The position numbers were made by a program, and so were the translations under genes. Below the pieces are notes generated by a model. It worked only from the letters and a program-made list of their open reading frames with translations, was not told the origin of the DNA and did no database searches. Positions 42,493-51,322 of a DNA stretch of 64,000 nt are shown here, one piece after another. Each line of letters opens with the position of its first letter. Positions within the stretch are counted from its first letter, which is position 1. Source of the stretch: Aliigemmobacter aestuarii (GTDB taxonomy: Bacteria; Pseudomonadota; Alphaproteobacteria; Rhodobacterales; Rhodobacteraceae); NCBI RefSeq assembly GCF_004799285.1, contig NZ_SSND01000001.1, positions 1,426,001 through 1,490,000 of the forward strand. The letters run 5' to 3'.

Positions 42493-43209
42493 CTACAGGC
42501 GGAAGCTTGCCAGACGTTCGTAATATGGCAAGGCCTGATCGACGAGACGCCGTGCATCGTCGGGCAGGTCCGGCAGCGCGCCTTCGGGGTCTTCGAACCC
42601 GGTGGAACGGTGCACCGCGCCATACCAGTGCGACGCCCAGACCCCGTCAAAGGGCTTTGGCCCCTCGGGCCAGCGCAGCATCGCCTCGGTGAAGGGGATG
42701 CCGAGCGCAGCGCACAGACCCGACAGCGCGGCATGCGGGTTGTCGCGGATGTCGGCGCTGTCGATGACCGGAGGGGCATGACCCAGCCAGCCGGCCACCT
42801 CGTCGAACAGTTCGGCCTGCTGGACAAAGCCGATGTCCGGAAGCGAGGGGTTCTCGCGTTTCCGGGCATAAGAGGCCACCACCCGCGCAGGATGCCGGAT
42901 CAGGAAGACGTTGGCGCAGACCCGCATGAAGCCGCGGTCGAAGCCGGGAATCATGTGAAGCGTCATGTGCTTCTGGTAGAAAAGCGGCTTGCCCTCGGGG
43001 TTCGGCCCGGCGCAGGCGGCGGCGACCCGGACAGGGTCCGCCTCATGCGCGGCGATGATCGCCTCGCGCATCGGATGGTCGATGCCGGTCGCGGCCAGAT
43101 AGGCGGCATAGAAGGGTTCGTCCCAGACCGCGCAATCGCCGCGTGCGGCGAAGGCATACATCATCGCGGTCGACAGGTTCCGCGGGCCGGACCACATCGC
43201 GATCCTCAT
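42493..43209 (-). CDS. sulfotransferase-like P-loop protein
   Basis: 238-residue protein with sulfotransferase-type PAPS-binding features. WSGPRNLSTAMMYAF (residues 6-20) matches the 5'-phosphosulfate loop and FLIRHPARVVASYARK the 3'-phosphate region. The group is often annotated as sulfotransferase family and sometimes found beside aminotransferases. Whether it transfers sulfate is unproven; the 5' loop is atypical (RNLST rather than GTT/RSGTT). It follows an aminotransferase gene across 90 bases that hold a strong hairpin. Confidence 0.72.
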   Translation of the reverse strand: MRIAMWSGPRNLSTAMMYAFAARGDCAVWDEPFYAAYLAATGIDHPMREAIIAAHEADPVRVAAACAGPNPEGKPLFYQKHMTLHMIPGFDRGFMRVCANVFLIRHPARVVASYARKRENPSLPDIGFVQQAELFDEVAGWLGHAPPVIDSADIRDNPHAALSGLCAALGIPFTEAMLRWPEGPKPFDGVWASHWYGAVHRSTGFEDPEGALPDLPDDARRLVDQALPYYERLASFRL

Positions 43210-43238
43210 GGGGCGCTCTCCTTGGGCAGACGGAAGAA

Positions 43239-43261
43239 GCGGGGGGTTTCACACCCCCCGC
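43239..43261. repeat. perfect GC-rich hairpin between two genes
   Basis: GCGGGGGG (43239-43246), seven-base loop, CCCCCCGC (43254-43261). It lies between the aminotransferase stop and the sulfotransferase-like start. On the minus strand it is followed by TTCTTCCG, a weak T-rich tail, so it may be a poor terminator or a dispersed palindrome. The adjacent CACCCCCCGTGGGGTATTTG continues the pattern. Confidence 0.7.
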
Positions 43262-43299
43262 ACCCCCCGTGGGGTATTTGGATCAGGTTGAAGGGCAGG

Positions 43300-44202
43300 T
43301 CAGGCACCGACGAGGGCCTTGTAAAGGGCGCGGATGCGTTCGGTCATCGGACCCATCTGGCCGGTGCCGATCTGGCGACCGTCGATCATGCCCACCGGGG
43401 TCTGCGCACCGAAGGTGCCGGTCAGGAAGGCCTCGTCGGCCGAATAGGTGTCAACCAGCGAGAAGTTCCGTTCGAAGACGGGGATGGCGTTGGCGCGGCA
43501 GAGGTCGATCACCTTCTGTCGCGTGATCCCGTTCATGCAATAGTCGCCCGTCGAGGTCCAGACCTGGCCCTTTTTCACGATGAAGAAGTTGCAGGCGTTG
43601 GTGGTATTCACGAAGCCGTGGACATCAAGCATCAGCGCCTCGTCCGCGCCCGCCTTTTCGGCGGCGATACAGGCGAGGATGCAGTTCAGCTTGGAATGGC
43701 TGTTCAGCTTCGGGTCCTGGCTCATCGGCAGGCCGCGGATATGGGGCACGGTCGCCAGCCGGATCGGACGCGGCAGTTTAGGGCGCGAATGTTCCATGAT
43801 GATCGCCATCGTCGGGCCGGACCGGGACAGCGAGGGATGCTGGAAGGGGCGGATCTTCACCCCGCGCGTGACCATCAGGCGGGCATGGGCATCAGTCGTC
43901 ATGCCGTTTGCCGCCTGGGTGTCAAGGACCGCCTGGATGACGCCCGCACGGTCCATCCCGATATCAAGGTCGATAGCGCGCGCGGCCTCGAACAGCCGGT
44001 CGATGTGTTCGTCAAGGAAGGTCCAGCGGTTGTTGTAGAGCCGGATACCCTCCCACACGCCGTCGCCCAGCATGAAGCCGGAATCATAGACCGAAACCGT
44101 CGCCTGCGCCTTGGGCACCAGGCGGCCGTTCAGCCAGATCAGGATCCGTTCGTTTCGGGCGTCGTCTTCGGCCTGATGGGTGGTAACGTGATCGTCGGTC
44201 AT
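43300..44202 (-). CDS. fold-type IV PLP aminotransferase (branched-chain or D-amino-acid type)
   Basis: 300-residue class IV aminotransferase. The start VSVYDSGFMLGDGVWEGIRL is the family opening. The PLP lysine is in SHSKLNCILA near residue 169, and GVNTT-like HGFVNTTNACNFF plus TGTFGAQTPV complete the active site. It is similar to IlvE and Dat; specific substrates are not settled. ATG 44202 is chosen for its position before a short acidic arm. It diverges from zapE. Confidence 0.85.
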   Translation of the reverse strand: MTDDHVTTHQAEDDARNERILIWLNGRLVPKAQATVSVYDSGFMLGDGVWEGIRLYNNRWTFLDEHIDRLFEAARAIDLDIGMDRAGVIQAVLDTQAANGMTTDAHARLMVTRGVKIRPFQHPSLSRSGPTMAIIMEHSRPKLPRPIRLATVPHIRGLPMSQDPKLNSHSKLNCILACIAAEKAGADEALMLDVHGFVNTTNACNFFIVKKGQVWTSTGDYCMNGITRQKVIDLCRANAIPVFERNFSLVDTYSADEAFLTGTFGAQTPVGMIDGRQIGTGQMGPMTERIRALYKALVGA

Positions 44203-44299
44203 GGCGCGGATACTCCTTGTCGGCGGGCAGGCTAGGGCCAGATCGCGGAAAGGCCAAGGGGGCGCTTTTCCTGACGCGGGACGCACGGTATACGAAGGC

Positions 44300-45412
44300 A
44301 TGCAGAAAACTCTGACGCAGATCTACGAAGACCGCGTGGCCGACGGCACGCTCAGGGCCGATCCGGCCCAGCATGCCGTGCTGCCGCTTCTGGAAGACCT
44401 GCGCGCCTGGCTGCAGGCCAATGCCGGCCGCAAGGTGGGCCTGTTCGCCGGGCTCTTCGCAAGGCCCGTCACCCCGCCGAGGGGGCTTTACCTGTGGGGG
44501 GGCGTCGGGCGGGGCAAGTCCATGCTGATGGACCTGTTCATCGAACAGGTGGACATCGCCCAGAAGCGGCGAGTGCATTTCCACGCCTTCATGCAGGAAA
44601 TCCATCGCGGCCTGCACGAGGCGCGCAAGACCGGGGTGGAGGATGCGCTGGCCCCGGTCGCGGATCGGGTGGCGCGCGATCTGCGGCTTCTGGCCTTCGA
44701 CGAGATGCAGATCACCGACATCACCGATGCGATGATCGTGGGGCGCCTGTTCGAACGCCTGATCGCGGCGGGCGTGGTGATCGTCACCACCTCGAACCGT
44801 CCGCCCGAGGATTTGTACAAGAACGGGCTGAACCGGGGGCTGTTCCTGCCGTTCATTGCGCTCTTGCACGACCGGATGCATGTGGTCGAACTGGAAAGCC
44901 CGAACGACTATCGCCAGCACCGGCTGGAAGGCGCGCAGGTCTATTTCCATCCCGCGGGCAAGGCCGGGCCACAGATCAACGCGATCTGGTCGGATCTGAC
45001 CGGCGGCGCCACGGGCGCACCCCTGCGCCTGCCGGTGAACGGACGCGAGGTGGAACTGCCACGATTCGCCAATGGCGTTGGCCGCGCGACGTTCTGGGAT
45101 CTGTGCGCCCGTCCGCTTGGCCCGGCCGATTTCCTGGCCATCGCGGCGGCGGTCCGGGTCTTGATCGTGGAGGATATTCCGCAGCTGTCGGCCTCGAACT
45201 ACAACGAGGCGAAACGCTTCGTCACGCTGATCGACGCGCTTTACGAGGCGCGGGTGCGCCTGATCGCCAGCGCCGCGGATGTGCCCGAGCGGCTGTATAT
45301 CGAGGGCGAGGGCACCTTCGAATTCGAACGAACCGCAAGCCGCCTGCGCGAGATGCAGTCGGCCGACTGGGCAGCGCAGGCGATGGACAGGGCAGGCGAC
45401 GGCGGCGCATAA
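44300..45412 (+). CDS. zapE: AFG1-like ATPase ZapE
   Basis: 370-residue P-loop ATPase associated with cell division and, in mitochondria, with respiratory protein quality control (AFG1/LACE1). Walker A GGVGRGKS is at residues 67-74, Walker B LLAFDEMQITD follows, and sensor region VTTSNRPPEDLYKNGL is present. The length matches the family. The stop codon overlaps the start of dinB (TAATG), an unusual pairing of division and mutagenic repair genes. Confidence 0.93.
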   Translation: MQKTLTQIYEDRVADGTLRADPAQHAVLPLLEDLRAWLQANAGRKVGLFAGLFARPVTPPRGLYLWGGVGRGKSMLMDLFIEQVDIAQKRRVHFHAFMQEIHRGLHEARKTGVEDALAPVADRVARDLRLLAFDEMQITDITDAMIVGRLFERLIAAGVVIVTTSNRPPEDLYKNGLNRGLFLPFIALLHDRMHVVELESPNDYRQHRLEGAQVYFHPAGKAGPQINAIWSDLTGGATGAPLRLPVNGREVELPRFANGVGRATFWDLCARPLGPADFLAIAAAVRVLIVEDIPQLSASNYNEAKRFVTLIDALYEARVRLIASAADVPERLYIEGEGTFEFERTASRLREMQSADWAAQAMDRAGDGGA

Positions 45413-46674
45413 TGGCGCCCATGCCGTCGCTGTGCCGCGCCTGTCTGACCCCGTTCGAAGGCGGTGCCCGTTGCCCCGCCTGCCGCAGTCCGCGCATCGT
45501 CGTCCATCCAGAACTGTTCGACCTGTCGATCGCGCATATGGATTGCGATGCCTTCTACGCCAGCGTGGAAAAACGCGATGATCCTTCGCTGCGCGACAAG
45601 CCCGTGATCGTCGGCGGCGGCATGAGGGGCGTGGTTTCCACCTGCTGCTACATCGCCCGGATCAAGGGGGTGCGGTCGGCCATGCCGATGTTCCAGGCGC
45701 TGAAACTGTGCCCCGAGGCGGTCGTGGTGAAGCCCAGGATGCAGGTCTATGCCGAGGTCAGCCGCGCGATCCGGTCGATGATGGAGGACCTGACCCCCGC
45801 CATCGAACCCTTGTCGCTGGACGAGGCATTCCTGGACCTGACCGGCACCGCCCGCCTGCACGGGGCGCCGCCCGCCGTCATGCTGGCGCGCCTCGTCCGG
45901 CGGATGGAGGACGAGTTGGGGATTTCGGGATCGGTCGGACTGTCGCACAACAAGTTCCTGGCCAAGATCGCCTCCGACCTGGACAAGCCGCGCGGGTTTT
46001 CCGTGATCGGCCGTGCCGAGACCGCCGGCTTTCTGGCCGCGCGTCCGGTACGGATCATCTGGGGTGTGGGAACGGCCACCCAAGCCGCGCTGGAACGCGC
46101 GGGCATCCGCACGATCGCCGACCTCTTGCGGTGGGACCGCGCCGACCTTGTCGCGCGCTTTGGCCAGATGGGCGACAGGCTCTGGCAGCTTGCGCGCGGG
46201 CAGGACAGCCGCCGGGTGATCCGTGACGAGGCGCCGAAGTCGATTTCCAAGGAAACCACCTTCGACGAGGACACGACCGACCCGGACTTGCTGGACGGAC
46301 ATCTGTGGCGCCTCGCCGAACAGGTGGCCGACCGCGCCAAGGCCAAGGGTTTCGCCGGCCGCACCGTCACGCTGAAACTGAAGCGGGCGGATTTCACCAC
46401 GGTGACGCGCCGTCATGCCCTTCATGCGCCCACGCAGACCGCCGACCGGATCTATCGCGAAGGGCGGGCGCTGTTCGACGCCAGCGGCGAACGCGGCCCC
46501 TTTCGCCTGATCGGGGTGGGCATCGCCGATCTCTGTGCGGGCGCCAACGCCGACCGCGAAGGCGACCTGCTGGACCCCGACGCCGGCAAGCGCGCCGCGA
46601 CGGAACGCGCCACCGATGCCATCCGCGCAAGGTTCGGCAGGGACGCGATCATCAAGGGCCGCGCCTTGCGCTGA
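45412..46674 (+). CDS. dinB: DNA polymerase IV (DinB) with N-terminal zinc-ribbon-like extension
   Basis: 420-residue Y-family lesion-bypass polymerase. Residues 1-30 form an extra arm with two CxxC pairs (Cys8/Cys11 and Cys21/Cys24). The palm then starts with HMDCDAFYASVE (catalytic Asp44) and SLDEAFLDLTG supplies the second acidic pair. VGLSHNKFLAKIASDLDKP and the little-finger KETTFDEDT follow. The C-terminus lacks an obvious beta-clamp peptide of the QLxLF type; the end is IIKGRALR. Start overlaps zapE. The zinc arm is common in alphaproteobacterial DinB proteins. Confidence 0.92.
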   Translation: MAPMPSLCRACLTPFEGGARCPACRSPRIVVHPELFDLSIAHMDCDAFYASVEKRDDPSLRDKPVIVGGGMRGVVSTCCYIARIKGVRSAMPMFQALKLCPEAVVVKPRMQVYAEVSRAIRSMMEDLTPAIEPLSLDEAFLDLTGTARLHGAPPAVMLARLVRRMEDELGISGSVGLSHNKFLAKIASDLDKPRGFSVIGRAETAGFLAARPVRIIWGVGTATQAALERAGIRTIADLLRWDRADLVARFGQMGDRLWQLARGQDSRRVIRDEAPKSISKETTFDEDTTDPDLLDGHLWRLAEQVADRAKAKGFAGRTVTLKLKRADFTTVTRRHALHAPTQTADRIYREGRALFDASGERGPFRLIGVGIADLCAGANADREGDLLDPDAGKRAATERATDAIRARFGRDAIIKGRALR

Positions 46675-46678
46675 TCCC

Positions 46679-47782
46679 TCAGCCGATCGTCCCGCGCACC
46701 CCGCCCGTCTGGGCGCGGTCCAGCAGCAAGTGATCGAGCAGGACACAGGCCATCATCGCCTCGCCCACGGGCACGGCGCGGATGCCCACGCAGGGGTCAT
46801 GCCGCCCGGTGGTGACCACGTCGACCTCGGCCCCGGCGGTGTCGATCGACCGGCGTGCCGTCAGGATGGAGGATGTGGGCTTTACCGCGAACCGGACCAC
46901 CACGGGCTGCCCGGTGGAAATGCCGCCCAGGATGCCGCCTGCGTGGTTCGACAGGAATTCCGGCCCGTCGGGCCCCATCACGATCTCGTCGGCATTCTCG
47001 ATCCCGGTCAGGGCCGCCACCGCCATGCCGTCACCGATTTCGACCGCCTTGACCGCGTTGATCGACATCATCGCCGAAGCCAGATCGCTGTCGAGCTTGC
47101 CGTAGATCGGCGCGCCAAGGCCTGCGGGAACGCCGGTGGCCACCACTTCGATCACCGCGCCGACAGAGGCATGGGCGACCGTTCGGATGTGATGCAGGTA
47201 GTCGGCCCATTCATCCACGACGGCGGCGTCGGGCACGAAGAAATCGTTGCGCGCCACTTCGGCCGCATCAAAGCGCGACCGGTCGATGTGTTTCACGCCC
47301 ATCTGCGTCATGTAGCCAAGGATCGACAGGCCCGGCACCATCCGGGCCAGCACCGCGCGGGCCACGCCACCGGCGGCCACCCGCGCCGCGGTTTCCCGCG
47401 CGCTTGACCGGCCGCCGCCGCGGTAATCCCGGATCCCGTATTTCTGGTGATAGGTGATGTCGGCATGGCCGGGCCGGAACGACTGGGCGATCTTGCCGTA
47501 ATCCTTGGACCGCTGATCGGTGTTCTCGATCATCAGCTGGATCGGCGTGCCGGTCGTCATGCCCTCGAACACGCCCGACAGGATGCGCACCTGATCGGGT
47601 TCCTGCCGCTGGGTCGTGTTCTTGTTCAACCCCGGACGCCGCTTGTCCAGCCAGGGCTGGATATCTGCCTCGGTCAGGGGCACTCCGGGCGGGCAGCCGT
47701 CGACCGTGCAACCCAGGGCAGGCCCGTGGCTTTCGCCCCAGGTTGTCACGCGGAATACATGTCCGAAGGTGTTGAAGCTCAT
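46679..47782 (-). CDS. aroC: chorismate synthase
   Basis: 367-residue enzyme that converts EPSP to chorismate with reduced FMN, the last common step to aromatic amino acids and folate. The signature regions are [14 protein letters not shown] near the N-terminus, [14 protein letters not shown], and [20 protein letters not shown] follows near the end. ATG 47782 gives the family N-terminus [20 protein letters not shown]. The 293 bases between it and the thiB start contain a TPP riboswitch on the other strand. Confidence 0.96.
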   Translation of the reverse strand: MSFNTFGHVFRVTTWGESHGPALGCTVDGCPPGVPLTEADIQPWLDKRRPGLNKNTTQRQEPDQVRILSGVFEGMTTGTPIQLMIENTDQRSKDYGKIAQSFRPGHADITYHQKYGIRDYRGGGRSSARETAARVAAGGVARAVLARMVPGLSILGYMTQMGVKHIDRSRFDAAEVARNDFFVPDAAVVDEWADYLHHIRTVAHASVGAVIEVVATGVPAGLGAPIYGKLDSDLASAMMSINAVKAVEIGDGMAVAALTGIENADEIVMGPDGPEFLSNHAGGILGGISTGQPVVVRFAVKPTSSILTARRSIDTAGAEVDVVTTGRHDPCVGIRAVPVGEAMMACVLLDHLLLDRAQTGGVRGTIG

Positions 47783-47942
47783 GGCACGGCCCGTCTTTAG
47801 ATACCCGCCCCCGCAATAGGCCAAAGCCCGCGCGCGATAAACCCCGTTCATGCGGGCCGGCTTCTTTCCGTTCCCGATGCCGCGGTGACGTGACCGCACG
47901 ATCGCCGCTTGAACATCGCGCATCCTGCGCTATGTTCCATCT

Positions 47943-48025
47943 CACCTCGGGGTGCCCGTCACGGGCTGAGACGCGCAAGCGAACCCGTTGAACCTGAACC
48001 GGTTAGGACCGGCGGAGGGAAGGTG
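47943..48025 (+). promoter_or_regulatory. TPP (thiamine pyrophosphate) riboswitch
   Basis: The thi-box is easy to read: CACCTCGGGGTGCC at the start, GGGCTGAGA in the P2/P3 side, AACCCGTTGAACCTGAA, then GGCGGAGGGAAGGTG. CACCT (47943-47947) pairs with AGGTG (48021-48025) as P1. It ends 50 bases before the thiB start, so it likely controls thiBPQ, reducing expression when TPP is plentiful. The 48026-48075 segment includes the ribosome site GGAGG (48066-48070), which suggests translational control. Confidence 0.95.
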
Positions 48026-48075
48026 TGGAATGTCTCCATCCCAGTCTCCGCCCGTCGCAGATTTGGAGGATGACC

Positions 48076-49056
48076 ATGAGATCCCTGATCCTTGCTGCGG
48101 GTATCGTTTCATTGGGCCAGTCGGCCCTTGCGGAAACGCCCGTTCTTTCTGTGCTGACCTATGACAGCTTCGTGTCCGAATGGGGCCCCGGCCCGGCCAT
48201 CGAAAAGGCGTTCGAGGCCGATTGCGCCTGCGACCTGCAATTCGTCGGCGCGGGCGATGGCGCAGCGCTTCTGTCCCGCGTGCGGCTGGAAGGCGCCGCG
48301 ACCGAGGCCGATGTGGTCCTCGGGCTGGATACCAACCTGACGGCGGCCGCAGCCGCCACCGGGCTTTTCGCGCCCCACGGGCAGACGCCCGACCTGTCGC
48401 TTCCGGTCGCCTGGGATGACGCGACCTTCCTGCCCTATGACTGGGGCTGGTTCGCCTTCGTCCACAACCGCGACTTCGCCGCCCCCGCCTCGTTCGAGGC
48501 GCTGGCCGTCTCGGATGCACGGATCGTGATCCAGGATCCCCGCTCATCGACCCCGGGCCTGGGGCTGCTGATGTGGGTGAAGGCCGCTCATGGCGACCGT
48601 GCGGGCGAAGTCTGGGCCGCGCTGGCCGATAACATCGTCACCGTCACGCCCGGCTGGTCCGAAGCCTATGGCCTGTTCCTTGAGGGCGAGGCCGACATGG
48701 TGTTGTCCTACACCACCTCGCCCGCCTATCACCTGATCGCCGAGGAAGACGACAGCAAGACGGCCGCGCTGTTCGACGAGGGGCATTACATGCAGGTCGA
48801 GGTGATGGGGAAGCTTGCCGGAACCGATCAACCCGATCTGGCCGACCGTTTCCTGGCCTTCATGCTTTCGGACGCCGCGCAAGAGATCCTGCCGACGACG
48901 AACTGGATGTATCCCGCCCGGGAACCGGCCTCGGGCCTGCCCAAGGGGTTTGAAACCCTGATCCAGCCCGGAACCTCGCTGCTTTTGCCCGCAGCCGAGG
49001 CCGAGGCCCTTCGCGGCGCGGCGATCGAAGAATGGCGCGCGGCGCTGGCGCGCTGA
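48076..49056 (+). CDS. thiB: thiamine/TPP-binding periplasmic protein
   Basis: 326-residue substrate-binding protein with a Sec signal (residues 1-19, ALA|E). It shows the ThiB fold pattern: VLSVLTYDSFVSEWGPGPAI, EADVVLGLDTNL, YDWGWFAFVHNRD and NWMYPARE. It brings thiamine, TMP or TPP to ThiPQ. ATG 48076 is preceded by GGAGG at the right distance; the ATG at 48070 is too close to it. It is controlled by the TPP riboswitch and overlaps thiP by 25 bases. Confidence 0.94.
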   Translation: MRSLILAAGIVSLGQSALAETPVLSVLTYDSFVSEWGPGPAIEKAFEADCACDLQFVGAGDGAALLSRVRLEGAATEADVVLGLDTNLTAAAAATGLFAPHGQTPDLSLPVAWDDATFLPYDWGWFAFVHNRDFAAPASFEALAVSDARIVIQDPRSSTPGLGLLMWVKAAHGDRAGEVWAALADNIVTVTPGWSEAYGLFLEGEADMVLSYTTSPAYHLIAEEDDSKTAALFDEGHYMQVEVMGKLAGTDQPDLADRFLAFMLSDAAQEILPTTNWMYPAREPASGLPKGFETLIQPGTSLLLPAAEAEALRGAAIEEWRAALAR

Positions 49057-50561
49057 TCCCGCTGGCCGTTGCGGCGGTGGTGGGGCTGGTAATCCTGGCC
49101 AGCCTTGCCGCCGTCCTGGGGCATGGCGGGGCGGCTTCGGTGTCGGCGGCCGACTGGGCCGCGGTCCGCTTCACCGTCGGACAGGCCGCGGTTTCCGCCG
49201 CGCTCTCTTGCGTCCTGGCCATTCCGGTGGCCCGTGCGCTGACCCGGCGCCGCTTTGCAGGGCGGCAGGCGATCATCGCGCTTCTGGGCGCGCCGTTCCT
49301 TCTGCCGGTGATCACTGCGGTCTTCGGTGTCGTCGCCATCTATGGCCGAAGCGGGGTGCTGAATCGCGCGTTCGAGGCCGTGGGGCTTCCCGCCTTTTCG
49401 CTTTATGGCCCGCAGGGGGTGGTGCTGGCGCAGGTCTTCCTGAACATGCCGCTTGCCGTCAGAATGATGCTGAACGGATGGGCGGCGATCCCGGCAGAAC
49501 GGTTGCGGCTTGCAGGGGCGCTCGGGTTCGGGCCGGGGGCCGTCTGGCGGCATCTGGAAAAGCCGATGCTGGCCACCGTGCTGCCCGGCGCGGCGCTGGC
49601 GATCTTCGTGATCTGCCTAACCTCCTTTGCCGTGGCGCTGACCCTTGGCGGCGGGCCGGATGCGACGACGGTTGAACTGTCGATCTATCAGGCGATCCGC
49701 TATGAATTCGACCTGCCAAAGGCGGCCCTTCTGGCCGCGGTGCAGTTCGGCCTTTGCGCCGCGGCGCTGGCACTGACATGGGCCGCGACCGGTGCGCCCG
49801 GCTTCGGCGCCGGGCTTGACCGCGCCGCCCTTCCGCCCGCGCCACGCGGCTGGCGACGTCCGGGCGATGCACTGGCCGTGGGCCTGGCGCTGGTGTTCGT
49901 CGCCTCGCCGCTGGTGGCGGTTCTTGGCCGTGGGCTGTGGCATCTGACCGACCTGCCGCCGCAGATCTGGCAGGCGGCGGGTCGGTCGATCCTGATCGCG
50001 CTGCCGTCCGGGGTACTGGCCACGGCGGGGGCGCTGGCCCTGGCGCTGGCGCCGAATCGCTGGGCCGAGGGGGTGGCGATGCTGCCCCTTGCCGCGTCGT
50101 CGCTGGTGATCGGCACCGGGCTGTTCCTCTTGCTTGTGCCACCATTCAGGCCCGGCGCCTTGGCGCTGCCGGTCACGCTGGCGGTCAATGCCGCGCTGAC
50201 GCTGCCCTTCGCCTATCGTGCTCTCAGGCCCGAGGCGCTGGCGCTGCGCGCCGATTACGGGCGGCTGACCGAGGCGCTCGGGATCGCGGGATGGGCGCGA
50301 TTGCGGCGGATCATCCTGCCCCGCCTGCGCCGCCCGCTGGGCTTTGCCATGGGGGTAACGGTGGCGCTTTCGATGGGCGATCTTGGGGTGATCGCGCTTT
50401 TCGCCGATGAACGGTCGGCCACGCTGCCCCTGATGGTGCAGCGCCTGATGGGGGCCTACCGGATGGATCAGGCGGCGGCCGCGGCGCTGGTGCTGGCGGG
50501 GTTGGGATTTTCGGCCTTTCTGGCCTTCGATCTGTGGGGGCGGCGCAATGCTGACGCTTGA
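49032..50561 (+). CDS. thiP: thiamine ABC transporter permease
   Basis: 509-residue fused permease with two sets of about six helices each, as usual for ThiP/SfuB proteins. The binding-protein-dependent transport motifs are EAA-type loops (AERLRLAGALGFGPGAVWRH near residue 156 and YGRLTEALGIAGWARLRRI in the second half). It overlaps thiB by 25 bases and thiQ by 14, so the three genes are translated as one unit. It is located in the inner membrane and imports thiamine compounds. Confidence 0.93.
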   Translation: MARGAGALIPLAVAAVVGLVILASLAAVLGHGGAASVSAADWAAVRFTVGQAAVSAALSCVLAIPVARALTRRRFAGRQAIIALLGAPFLLPVITAVFGVVAIYGRSGVLNRAFEAVGLPAFSLYGPQGVVLAQVFLNMPLAVRMMLNGWAAIPAERLRLAGALGFGPGAVWRHLEKPMLATVLPGAALAIFVICLTSFAVALTLGGGPDATTVELSIYQAIRYEFDLPKAALLAAVQFGLCAAALALTWAATGAPGFGAGLDRAALPPAPRGWRRPGDALAVGLALVFVASPLVAVLGRGLWHLTDLPPQIWQAAGRSILIALPSGVLATAGALALALAPNRWAEGVAMLPLAASSLVIGTGLFLLLVPPFRPGALALPVTLAVNAALTLPFAYRALRPEALALRADYGRLTEALGIAGWARLRRIILPRLRRPLGFAMGVTVALSMGDLGVIALFADERSATLPLMVQRLMGAYRMDQAAAAALVLAGLGFSAFLAFDLWGRRNADA

Positions 50562-51243
50562 CGGGCTTGAGATCACGCTGGGCGACTGGACCCTCCGCGC
50601 CGACTGGAGCTTGCCCACGGGTGTGCGCTGCGCGTTGATCGGGCCGTCTGGGGCGGGAAAAAGCACGCTGATGCTGGCGGTGGCGGGGTTCGTCGAACCC
50701 ACGCGGGGGCGGGTGATCTGGCAGGGGCAGGATCTGGCCGGGCTTTCCCCCGGCGATCGGCCGGTGTCGATCCTGTTTCAGGACCAGAACCTGTTTCCAC
50801 ACCTGACCGTGGCCGAAAACCTTGGCCTCGGGATCGCGCCCAACCGCCGCCCGACCCGCGCCGAACAGGACCGCATCGCCGAGGTTCTGGACCGGGTGGG
50901 CCTTGCGGGGATGGGCGCGCGCAAGCCCGCGCAGTTGTCGGGCGGGCAGGCCGGGCGCGCGGCGCTGGCAAGGGCGCTGCTCCGGCAAAGGCCGCTTCTG
51001 TTGCTGGATGAACCCTTTGCCGCACTGGGGCCTGCCCTGCGCGCCGAGATGCTGGATCTGGTGGCCGAGGTTGCCGATGAAACGGGCGCCACCGTCCTGA
51101 TGGTCACGCATGACCCTGCCGATGCCCGCCGCCTGTGCGACCTGACGGTTTTCGTCGATGAGGGCCGGGCCGGCCCCCCTGCGGATACCGCCGCGCTGTT
51201 TGCCGATCCGCCACTGGCGGTGCGGGCCTATCTGGGCCTGTGA
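50548..51243 (+). CDS. thiQ: thiamine ABC transporter ATP-binding protein
   Basis: 231-residue ABC ATPase of the thiamine importer. Walker A is GPSGAGKSTLM (residues about 32-42), signature LSGGQAGRAALARALL (the usual QR is replaced by AG, as in ThiQ), Walker B LLLLDEPFAAL, and H-loop MVTHD. It ends the thiBPQ operon, followed by a strong bidirectional terminator. Confidence 0.94.
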   Translation: MLTLDGLEITLGDWTLRADWSLPTGVRCALIGPSGAGKSTLMLAVAGFVEPTRGRVIWQGQDLAGLSPGDRPVSILFQDQNLFPHLTVAENLGLGIAPNRRPTRAEQDRIAEVLDRVGLAGMGARKPAQLSGGQAGRAALARALLRQRPLLLLDEPFAALGPALRAEMLDLVAEVADETGATVLMVTHDPADARRLCDLTVFVDEGRAGPPADTAALFADPPLAVRAYLGL

Positions 51244-51267
51244 TCCGCCCAGCAGGGGACAGCAATG

Positions 51268-51303
51268 CAAAAGCCCCCGCCGGGATCCGGCGGGGGCTTT
51301 CGT
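51268..51303. terminator. bidirectional terminator
   Basis: AAAAGCCCCCGCCG-GGATC-CGGCGGGGGCTTTCGTTCTTT gives a stem of about 11 bp with A and T flanks. It lies between thiQ and the convergent petC and should end both operons. Confidence 0.93.
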
Positions 51304-51322
51304 TCTTTCATCGCCGAAGGGC

